This document shows, piece by piece, positions 1-5,129 of a stretch of 5,129 nt of DNA; the stretch's first letter is position 1; each line of letters begins with the position of its first letter. Where the stretch lies: contig JAEXMK010000149.1 in the NCBI GenBank assembly GCA_023444445.1, positions 1 through 5,129 of the forward strand, in the 5' to 3' direction. The translations under genes and the position numbers were made by a program. The notes beneath the pieces are model-generated. The model did no database searches. It had not been told where the DNA came from and saw nothing but the letters and a program-made list of their open reading frames with translations. The stretch comes from Pseudomonadota bacterium. GTDB taxonomy: Bacteria > Pseudomonadota > Alphaproteobacteria > Rhizobiales > Rhizobiaceae.

Positions 1-59
1 CGAACTTGTTTCGCGCGGTCGTTTTTGTTTTGCCAGAGCGTCATGCTACGCTCAACGGC

Positions 60-104
60 TGGACAGGGCGGAAAGCGGGCGATAAAAGCCAGTGATTTTA
101 TAAT
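60..104 (+). promoter_or_regulatory. Candidate alaS promoter region (two alternatives)
   Basis: Two sigma-70-like arrangements can be seen upstream of alaS. The first is TGGACA at 60-65, a 17-base spacer, and TAAAAG at 83-88 (5/6 and 4/6 matches to TTGACA and TATAAT). The second is a perfect TATAAT at 99-104, but the sequence at the proper -35 distance (about 76-81, CGGGCG) is not promoter-like. Either would give a leader of roughly 50-65 bases. This is consensus matching only. Transcription could also arrive from a gene to the left of the window. Confidence 0.3.
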
Positions 105-121
105 ATGGCCGCCCCCATGGG

Positions 122-163
122 ATGGCGATGATGGACTCCAGCTATAGCGGTGTGTGGGCATGA
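122..163 (+). other. Possible 13-codon leader ORF overlapping the alaS start
   Basis: An ATG at 122 opens the frame [13 protein letters not shown], which ends at TGA 161-163. That stop overlaps the alaS ATG (160-162) as ATGA, the geometry typical of translational coupling. Alternative in-frame starts are ATG 128 and ATG 131, with a weak purine-rich GGGATGG at 119-125 upstream. alaS itself has only a poor ribosome binding site (GGTG at 149-152), so re-initiation from a short upstream frame would be plausible. The peptide is not recognised, and an ORF this short can easily arise by chance. Confidence 0.2.
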
Positions 164-2823
164 GCGGTGTGAATGAAATTCGGTCGACGTTTCTCGACTA
201 CTTCAAGAAGAACGGGCACGAAATCGTGTCTTCCAGTCCGCTGGTTCCGCGTAACGACCCGACGCTGATGTTCACCAATGCGGGCATGGTGCAGTTCAAG
301 AACGTTTTCACCGGTCTTGAGAGCCGCCCTTATTCCACGGCAGCGTCGGCGCAGAAGTGCGTTCGCGCCGGTGGCAAGCACAACGACCTCGACAATGTCG
401 GTTACACGGCACGTCACCACACTTTCTTTGAAATGCTCGGCAACTTCTCCTTCGGTGATTATTTCAAGGAAGAAGCAATCAGCCACGCCTGGAACCTCAT
501 CACCGGCGAATTCGGCATCGACAAGAACCGCCTTCTCGTTACGGTCTATCACACAGACGACGAGGCTTTTAATCTCTGGAAGAAGATCGCCGGTTTCTCC
601 GACGACCGTATCATTCGTATTCCGACCAGCGATAACTTCTGGGCGATGGGCGATACCGGTCCTTGCGGTCCCTGTTCTGAAATCTTCTATGACCACGGCG
701 ATCACATCTGGGGTGGCCCTCCGGGTTCGCCGGATGAAGATGGTGACCGTTTCATCGAGATCTGGAACCTCGTCTTCATGCAGTACGAGCAGATTACGAA
801 GGAAGAGCGCATCGATCTGCCGCGTCCGTCGATCGACACCGGCATGGGCCTGGAACGTATTTCCGCGCTGCTTCAGGGTAAGCACGACAACTACGACACC
901 GACCTGTTCCGCGCTCTGATCTCGGCGTCGGTCGAGGCAACCGGTGTTCCGGCGGAAGGCGAAAAACGCGCCAGCCACCGTGTTATCGCCGACCACCTGC
1001 GTTCGTCCGCCTTCCTGATTGCCGATGGCGTTCTGCCGTCGAATGAGGGTCGCGGTTATGTTCTGCGCCGTATCATGCGCCGCGCCATGCGCCACGCCGA
1101 ACTGCTCGGCGCGAAGGAGCCGCTGATCTGGAGGCTTCTGCCGGCACTCGTCCAGCAGATGGGCCGCGCCTATCCGGAACTCGTGCGTGCAGAAGCGCTG
1201 ATCTCCGAAACCCTGAAGCTCGAAGAAACCCGTTTCCGCAAGACGCTGGAGCGTGGTCTGTCGCTGTTGTCTGACGCAACTGTGGATCTGTCCAAGGGCG
1301 GCATGCTCGATGGCGAAACCGCCTTCAAGCTTTACGACACCTACGGCTTCCCGCTCGATCTGACGCAGGATGCTCTGCGCGCTCGCGGTATTGGCGTCGA
1401 CATTTCGGGCTTTACTGACGCGATGGAACGCCAGAAGGCGGAAGCCCGTTCGCATTGGGCCGGCTCCGGCGACAAGGCGACCGAAACCGTCTGGTTCGAG
1501 CTCAAGGAAAAGCTGGGCGCCACCGAATTCCTCGGCTACGACACGGAAACGGCTGAAGGCGTCGTGCAGGCAATCGTCAAGGACGGCAAGTCGGTTGACG
1601 CCGCCGCTGATGGCGAGGCCGTTCAGGTCGTTGTCAGCCAGACGCCGTTCTACGGTGAATCCGGTGGCCAGATGGGCGATACCGGTGTCATCACCGGCGA
1701 AAACGGTGCCTTCATCGTATCCGACACGCAGAAGAAGGGCGAAGGCCTGTTCGTGCACGTCGGTACCGTTTCGAAGGGCGGTCTGAAGGTCGGTGAAGCG
1801 GTTCAGTTGACGGTCGATCACGACCGTCGTTCGCGCCTGCGTGCCAACCACTCGGCAACCCACCTTCTGCATGAGGCACTGCGTGAGGTTCTCGGCACCC
1901 ACGTTGCCCAGAAGGGCTCTCTGGTTGCGCCTGAGCGCCTGCGTTTCGACGTCTCGCATCCGAAGCCGATGTCGGCTGAAGAGTTGAAGATCGTCGAGGA
2001 AATGGCAAACGAGATCATCCTGCAGAACTCGCCGGTTGTGACCCGCCTGATGAGCGTCGACGATGCGATTGCCGAGGGCGCCATGGCGCTGTTCGGCGAA
2101 AAGTACGGCGATGAAGTTCGTGTCGTTTCCATGGGAACGGGCATTCATGGCGCCAAGGCCAACCGTCCATACTCGGTCGAGCTTTGCGGCGGTACGCATG
2201 TTTCGGCGACCGGCCAGATCGGCCTGGTCCGCGTTCTCGGTGAAAGCGCGGTTGGTGCCGGCGTTCGCCGTATCGAAGCCGTGACAGGGCAGGGCGCACT
2301 TGCCTACCTCGCGGAACAGGATGAGCGCGTGAAGGCGCTGGCATCCTCACTCAAGGTTCAGCCGGCCGATGTTCTTTCGCGTGTCGAAGGTCTTCTGGAC
2401 GAGCGCAAGAAGCTTGAGCGCGAATTGGCGGAAGCACGCCGCAAGCTCGCGATGGGTGGCGGTTCCGCGGAAGGTTCGGCCGGGGACGTCAAGGAAATCG
2501 GCGGAGTGAAGTTCCTCGCCAAGTCGCTCTCCGGCATCGACGCCAAGGATCTCAAGGGCCTCGCCGACGAAGCCAAGGGCGGTCTTGGTTCTGGCGTCGT
2601 TCTCCTGATTGCAGTCTCTGAGGACGGCAAGGCGAGCGCCGTTGCGGCTGTTACCGAAGACCTGACGTCGCGCTTCAGCGCCGTCGATCTGGTGCGGACC
2701 GCTTCTGCAGCGCTCGGCGGCAAGGGTGGCGGCGGCCGCGCTGACATGGCGCAGGCTGGCGGCCCTGACGGTGCGAAAGCCAGTGAGGCAATCGACGCTG
2801 TTGCAGCTGCTCTGGCTGCCTGA
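160..2823 (+). CDS. alaS: Alanyl-tRNA synthetase (alanine--tRNA ligase)
   Basis: Cytoplasmic class IIc synthetase that activates alanine with ATP and charges tRNA-Ala, normally by reading its G3:U70 pair. At 887 aa it is close to the E. coli enzyme (876). The catalytic domain fills about residues 1-245, with the motif 2 region [17 protein letters not shown] including R69 and [18 protein letters not shown] at 85-102. [11 protein letters not shown] follows near 224-234. Motif 3, [13 protein letters not shown], lies at 297-309 in the tRNA-recognition region. The editing domain has the metal quartet H564 and H568 (HSATH) plus C676 and H680 (CGGTH), so Ser/Gly proofreading looks intact. A charged helical linker (about 735-765) leads to the C-Ala/DHHA1-type domain with its glycine-rich [16 protein letters not shown] at 853-868. 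I chose ATG 160 ([15 protein letters not shown]), where family homology begins. GTG 154 would add only two residues, and an in-frame TAG at 145-147 blocks further extension. The gene ends with TGA then in-frame TAA. It is convergent with the GST gene. Nothing looks broken. Confidence 0.98.
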   Translation: MSGVNEIRSTFLDYFKKNGHEIVSSSPLVPRNDPTLMFTNAGMVQFKNVFTGLESRPYSTAASAQKCVRAGGKHNDLDNVGYTARHHTFFEMLGNFSFGDYFKEEAISHAWNLITGEFGIDKNRLLVTVYHTDDEAFNLWKKIAGFSDDRIIRIPTSDNFWAMGDTGPCGPCSEIFYDHGDHIWGGPPGSPDEDGDRFIEIWNLVFMQYEQITKEERIDLPRPSIDTGMGLERISALLQGKHDNYDTDLFRALISASVEATGVPAEGEKRASHRVIADHLRSSAFLIADGVLPSNEGRGYVLRRIMRRAMRHAELLGAKEPLIWRLLPALVQQMGRAYPELVRAEALISETLKLEETRFRKTLERGLSLLSDATVDLSKGGMLDGETAFKLYDTYGFPLDLTQDALRARGIGVDISGFTDAMERQKAEARSHWAGSGDKATETVWFELKEKLGATEFLGYDTETAEGVVQAIVKDGKSVDAAADGEAVQVVVSQTPFYGESGGQMGDTGVITGENGAFIVSDTQKKGEGLFVHVGTVSKGGLKVGEAVQLTVDHDRRSRLRANHSATHLLHEALREVLGTHVAQKGSLVAPERLRFDVSHPKPMSAEELKIVEEMANEIILQNSPVVTRLMSVDDAIAEGAMALFGEKYGDEVRVVSMGTGIHGAKANRPYSVELCGGTHVSATGQIGLVRVLGESAVGAGVRRIEAVTGQGALAYLAEQDERVKALASSLKVQPADVLSRVEGLLDERKKLERELAEARRKLAMGGGSAEGSAGDVKEIGGVKFLAKSLSGIDAKDLKGLADEAKGGLGSGVVLLIAVSEDGKASAVAAVTEDLTSRFSAVDLVRTASAALGGKGGGGRADMAQAGGPDGAKASEAIDAVAAALAA

Positions 2824-2844
2824 TAACGGCATTTCATACGCATG

Positions 2845-2871
2845 AAAAAGGCGGGCATTGCCCGCCTTTTT
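2845..2871. terminator. Bidirectional intrinsic terminator between alaS and the GST gene
   Basis: GGCGGGC (2850-2856), loop ATT, GCCCGCC (2860-2866) form a perfect 7-bp GC stem. It is flanked by A5 (2845-2849) and T6 (2867-2872, then GTTTTT), which can extend the stem by five A-T pairs. Read rightward, the T-run follows the stem and terminates alaS, about 20 bases after its stop. Read leftward, the A5 becomes a U-run and terminates the GST gene, about 10 bases past its stop. One element therefore serves both convergent genes. Confidence 0.9.
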
Positions 2872-2877
2872 TGTTTT

Positions 2878-3504
2878 TCAACCGGCTGCCTGCATTTCCT
2901 TGGCAGCTTCGTCGTCCAGTTGATGGGCGCGCTTGTAGGCCGTGCGTTCGCCGAGGTGGCTGACATACTCGACAAAGTGCGGACGTTTTTCGATGGAGCC
3001 GAACTGCATGCCCCAGGCAATATGGGAGCCGACATAGACGTCTGCAGCGGAAAAATGATCGCCCGCCACATAACGGTTTTCACTGACGGCGCGTTCGAGC
3101 GTGTTTATCACGTCGTCATAGCTGCCACAGCCCACCATCCGCACTTTTTCTTTCGGCACCTCGTAACCCAGTGCCTTCATGCTGACAGCCATTTCGAGCG
3201 GACCGGCTGCGAAGAACATCCAGCGATAATAAAGACCACGTGACTTTGGTGTGGGTGCGAGATTGGCGCCGGGGAAGGCGTCTGCCAGATAGGCACAGAT
3301 CGCAGCGGCTTCGGTAACGATCGTGTCGCCGTGTTTGATCGCCGGAACCTTGGTCATCGGATTGATCAAACGATAGGCGGGCGACTTCATCGATGTTTCG
3401 AAGCCCAGAACTTCCGTTTTGTAAGGGACCCCCACTTCTTCCAGCATCCAGCGGGCGATGCGGCCGCGCGACATGGGGTTCGTATAAAATATCAGTTCGC
3501 TCAT
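2878..3504 (-). CDS. Glutathione S-transferase family protein
   Basis: A 208-aa soluble protein with the two-domain GST layout. The N-terminal thioredoxin-like domain (about 1-78) begins SELIFYTNPMSRGRIARWMLEE, with S12 as the likely counterpart of the catalytic Ser/Cys position. It carries the cis-proline motif KVPAI (52-56) and the glutathione-site segment TEAAAICAYLAD (64-75). The helical C-terminal domain (about 85-205) holds the N-capping box region VAGDHFSAADV (146-156), which is diagnostic for GST folding. The usual glutathione-contacting Glu-Ser pair reads E65-A66 here, so glutathione binding should not be taken for granted. The substrate and GST class cannot be told from sequence. 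Detoxification of electrophiles or a thiol/peroxide role are family-level possibilities. There is no signal peptide or membrane segment. The start is fixed by AGGAGG seven bases upstream. The gene lies downstream of icd on the same strand, but behind the icd terminator and about 390 bases away, so it is probably transcribed alone. Confidence 0.93.
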   Translation of the reverse strand: MSELIFYTNPMSRGRIARWMLEEVGVPYKTEVLGFETSMKSPAYRLINPMTKVPAIKHGDTIVTEAAAICAYLADAFPGANLAPTPKSRGLYYRWMFFAAGPLEMAVSMKALGYEVPKEKVRMVGCGSYDDVINTLERAVSENRYVAGDHFSAADVYVGSHIAWGMQFGSIEKRPHFVEYVSHLGERTAYKRAHQLDDEAAKEMQAAG

Positions 3505-3507
3505 GGC

Positions 3508-3517
3508 TCCTCCTCCT
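3508..3517 (-). promoter_or_regulatory. Strong ribosome binding site of the GST gene
   Basis: Read on the minus strand this is AGGAGGAGGAG followed by CC and the ATG. The AGGAGG at 3517-3512 sits 7 bases from the start codon, and a second overlapping AGGAGG sits 4 bases away. It is by far the best Shine-Dalgarno sequence in the window and settles the GST start. The alaS and icd sites are weak by comparison. Confidence 0.9.
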
Positions 3518-3531
3518 GAAGCGCACTTCAG
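3516..3531 (-). promoter_or_regulatory. Perfect inverted repeat / hairpin abutting the GST ribosome binding site
   Basis: On the minus strand the sequence is CTGAAG-TGCG-CTTCAG, with 6-bp perfect arms around a UGCG loop of UNCG type. Its 3' arm ends in the first two bases (AG) of the AGGAGG ribosome binding site. It could be an mRNA hairpin that modulates ribosome access, or a dyad operator for a repressor. No regulator gene is present in the window, so the role is unknown. Confidence 0.4.
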
Positions 3532-3844
3532 AGCGCCATTGGCCCGGATGGAGGCATGGACGCTCCAACTCGTTCAGCCACGCAGCATACATGTCGGCAA
3601 CCGGGATATATCTCCGGGGTCCGATAGAGGTGTGTGGCATTGTTGACCGGGCCAGTCGGGTGAAGTTCGAAATTCAGGTGGTTATTGTTGTTGTCTTGTT
3701 CAGCTTCGCATACGGCCGCAGTCGGTTGCGGAGTGTGCGCCTAGTGTCACGTCTAATCAAGATATGGTGATTCAAAAAGAAACCCGACGTTGTAACAAGC
3801 GCCTGGTCGTGAATTATTGAAGCCGCAGCCCAGACCGAAGGCAT
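3532..3844. other. Non-coding spacer upstream of the GST gene; no gene seen
   Basis: About 310 bases with no supportable gene on either strand, no tRNA or rRNA and no repeat family. The GST promoter should be here, but no convincing -35/-10 pair stands out. The best minus-strand guess is TTGATT (3760-3755), 17 bases, CACACT, which is weak. Visible small structures are CCGG-N9-CCGG around GATATATC at 3601-3617 and a 5-bp hairpin CCGCA/TGCGG at 3716-3731. The composition is more AT-rich than the flanking genes towards the icd side. An unannotated small RNA cannot be excluded by eye. Confidence 0.6.
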
Positions 3845-3873
3845 AAAAAAACCCGGCCATATGGCCGGGTTTT
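3845..3873 (-). terminator. Intrinsic terminator of icd (perfect 26-bp palindrome)
   Basis: The CCCGGCC arm (3852-3858), loop ATAT, and the GGCCGGG arm (3863-3869) form a perfect stem. The flanking As and Ts extend the palindrome to 3848-3873 without a mismatch. On the minus strand the stem is followed by seven Us (3851-3845), and it starts about 20 bases after the icd stop codon. On the plus strand only TTTTC follows, so it would also slow transcription entering icd from the left. Confidence 0.92.
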
Positions 3874-3893
3874 CTGTGTCATGATCGGGAAAA

Positions 3894-5108
3894 TCAGGCA
3901 GCCATGGCCTTCTGAAGGTTCTCGTCGATCTTGTCGAGGAATGCGGTTGTGGAGAGCCAAGGCTGATCCGGACCGATAAGGAGCGCGAGGTCCTTGGTCA
4001 TGAAGCCGCTTTCAACGGTTGCAACGCAGACTTCTTCCAGCGTGCTTGCGAACTTCGCCAGGTCGGCGTTGTCGTCCAGCTTGGCGCGGTGAGCGAGGCC
4101 ACGGGTCCATGCGAAGATCGAAGCGATCGAGTTCGTGGAGGTTTCCTGACCCTTCTGGTGCTGGCGGTAGTGGCGCGTAACCGTACCGTGAGCAGCTTCG
4201 GCTTCAACCGTGCGGCCATCGGGCGACAGAAGAACGGAGGTCATCAGGCCGAGCGAACCGAAGCCCTGCGCAACCGTGTCGGACTGCACGTCGCCGTCGT
4301 AGTTCTTGCAGGCCCAGATGTAGCCGCCGGACCACTTCAGAGCGGAAGCAACCATGTCGTCGATCAGGCGGTGTTCGTAGGTGATGCCGACTTCGTCGAA
4401 TTTCGCCTTGAACTCTGTCTGGTAGACTTCTTCGAAGATATCCTTGAAGCGGCCGTCGTAAGCCTTGAGGATGGTGTTCTTCGTGGAAAGGTATACCGGC
4501 CACTTGCGCATCAGGCCGTAGTTCATGGATGCGCGTGCGAATTCGCGGATGGATTCGTCGAGGTTGTACATTGCCAGTGCAACGCCGGCGCTCGGAGCGT
4601 CGAAGACGTCCTTTTCGATAACCTGACCATCTTCACCGACGAACTTGATCGTCAGCTTGCCCTTGCCGGGGAACTTGAAATCGGTTGCCTTGTACTGGTC
4701 GCCGAAAGCGTGACGGCCAACAACGATCGGCTTCGTCCAGCCTGGAACCAGGCGCGGAACGTTCTTGCAGATGATCGGCTCGCGGAAGATGACGCCGCCG
4801 AGAATGTTGCGGATCGTGCCGTTCGGGCTCTTCCACATCTGCTTCAGGCCGAATTCTTCAACGCGGGCTTCATCCGGCGTGATCGTTGCGCACTTGATGC
4901 CGACGCCGTGCTTCTTGATGGCGTTGGCAGCATCGACGGTAACCTGGTCGTTGGTGGCATCGCGGTTTTCAACCGAGAGGTCGTAATATTCGATATCGAG
5001 ATCGAGGTATGGCAGGATCAGCTTGTCCTTGATCAGCTGCCAGATGATGCGGGTCATCTCGTCGCCGTCGAGTTCGACGACGGGGTTGGCCACCTTGATC
5101 TTCGCCAT
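3894..5108 (-). CDS. icd: NADP-dependent isocitrate dehydrogenase, eukaryotic-like homodimeric type
   Basis: Cytoplasmic TCA-cycle enzyme (EC 1.1.1.42) that oxidatively decarboxylates isocitrate to 2-oxoglutarate, giving CO2 and NADPH. At 404 aa it is full length and aligns recognisably with human IDH1/IDH2 rather than with the E. coli enzyme. Isocitrate-binding residues are visible: SPNGTIR (S94, N96, R100), R109, and R132 in GRHAFGDQY, which has the same number as the R132 hotspot of human IDH1. The metal ligands are D250, D273 and D277, the last two inside the family signature [20 protein letters not shown] (269-288). K210 (YLSTK) and K258 match conserved lysines. NADP preference is supported by HGTVTRHY (307-314), where R312 and H313 match the 2'-phosphate contacts of IDH1. 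ATG 5108 is preceded by a weak AAGG nine bases upstream. Its promoter is outside the window. It has its own terminator just downstream, so it is probably a single-gene unit. No defect is seen. Confidence 0.98.
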   Translation of the reverse strand: MAKIKVANPVVELDGDEMTRIIWQLIKDKLILPYLDLDIEYYDLSVENRDATNDQVTVDAANAIKKHGVGIKCATITPDEARVEEFGLKQMWKSPNGTIRNILGGVIFREPIICKNVPRLVPGWTKPIVVGRHAFGDQYKATDFKFPGKGKLTIKFVGEDGQVIEKDVFDAPSAGVALAMYNLDESIREFARASMNYGLMRKWPVYLSTKNTILKAYDGRFKDIFEEVYQTEFKAKFDEVGITYEHRLIDDMVASALKWSGGYIWACKNYDGDVQSDTVAQGFGSLGLMTSVLLSPDGRTVEAEAAHGTVTRHYRQHQKGQETSTNSIASIFAWTRGLAHRAKLDDNADLAKFASTLEEVCVATVESGFMTKDLALLIGPDQPWLSTTAFLDKIDENLQKAMAA

Positions 5109-5117
5109 GGAAAACTG

Positions 5118-5121
5118 CCTT
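5118..5121 (-). promoter_or_regulatory. Weak ribosome binding site of icd
   Basis: On the minus strand AAGG lies 9 bases before the icd ATG. It is the only purine-rich match in the 21 upstream bases visible, and is consistent with the [17 protein letters not shown] start expected for this family. Confidence 0.45.
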
Positions 5122-5129
5122 GTGCCTGA

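Noticed and set aside
1..100. 3' end of an upstream gene (recA often precedes alaS in rhizobia) or an SOS box
   Set aside because: None of the three plus frames at the left edge reads like a RecA tail. GAAC at 2-5 has no second GAAC at the spacing needed for the alphaproteobacterial LexA site.
154..160. GTG 154 as the alaS start
   Set aside because: It adds only two residues before MSGVNEIR, has no better ribosome binding site, and family homology starts at ATG 160.
142..2199. 685-codon open frame antisense to alaS
   Set aside because: It is in codon register with alaS, so each codon is the reverse complement of an alaS codon. Stops would need TTA, CTA or TCA in alaS, which this GC-rich organism avoids. 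The translation has no recognisable domain, and alaS on the other strand is certain.
3116..3640. 174-codon minus-strand frame starting upstream of the GST gene
   Set aside because: Most of it is a shifted frame of the GST gene. The first 45 or so residues, in the spacer, are not recognised and have no ribosome binding site.
3393..3770. 125-codon plus-strand frame across the GST start and spacer
   Set aside because: It runs antisense through the GST start, has no ribosome binding site and no recognisable product.
3780..3873. Plus-strand small RNA ending at the icd palindrome
   Set aside because: The candidate promoter (TTGTAA 3790-3795 with TTATTG 3814-3819) is poor and there are only four Us on that strand. 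There is not enough to annotate.
4089..5129. Open frame of about 346 codons antisense to icd, running off the right edge
   Set aside because: Same register effect: icd lacks TTA, CTA and TCA codons over this stretch. The product has no recognisable family features and the sense protein is unambiguous.

Overview
The window is an ordinary chromosomal housekeeping segment from an alphaproteobacterium, most likely a member of the Rhizobiaceae close to Agrobacterium/Rhizobium. This is inferred from recognisable rhizobial-type alanyl-tRNA synthetase and isocitrate dehydrogenase sequences, GC-rich third codon positions, and avoidance of TTA, CTA and TCA codons. It is not a database result. No mobile element, CRISPR array, tRNA, rRNA or sign of recent transfer is visible.

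Layout. Bases 1-159 are a non-coding leader with a possible promoter and a 13-codon upstream reading frame that overlaps the alaS start. Bases 160-2823 (+) are a complete alaS (887 aa) ending in tandem stop codons. Bases 2845-2871 hold a short, strong, bidirectional intrinsic terminator shared with the convergent gene. Bases 2878-3504 (-) encode a complete 208-aa glutathione S-transferase family protein with a very strong ribosome binding site and a small perfect hairpin abutting it. Bases 3505-3893 are a non-coding gap whose icd-proximal end is a perfect 26-bp palindromic terminator. Bases 3894-5108 (-) are a complete icd (404 aa), an NADP-dependent isocitrate dehydrogenase of the eukaryotic/mitochondrial-like homodimeric type. 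The icd promoter lies beyond the right edge.

How the genes relate. alaS charges tRNA-Ala, icd makes 2-oxoglutarate and NADPH in the TCA cycle, and the GST-like protein probably handles electrophiles or thiol chemistry. Each is separated from its neighbours by a terminator, so they look like three single-gene transcription units rather than an operon. The only functional thread, which is inference, is that IDH-derived NADPH keeps glutathione reduced for GST-type enzymes.

I found no convincing new biological system. The items most worth a second look are modest: the alaS leader micro-ORF, the hairpin at the GST ribosome binding site, the Ser-to-Ala change at the GST glutathione-site motif, and the roughly 310-bp unexplained spacer.
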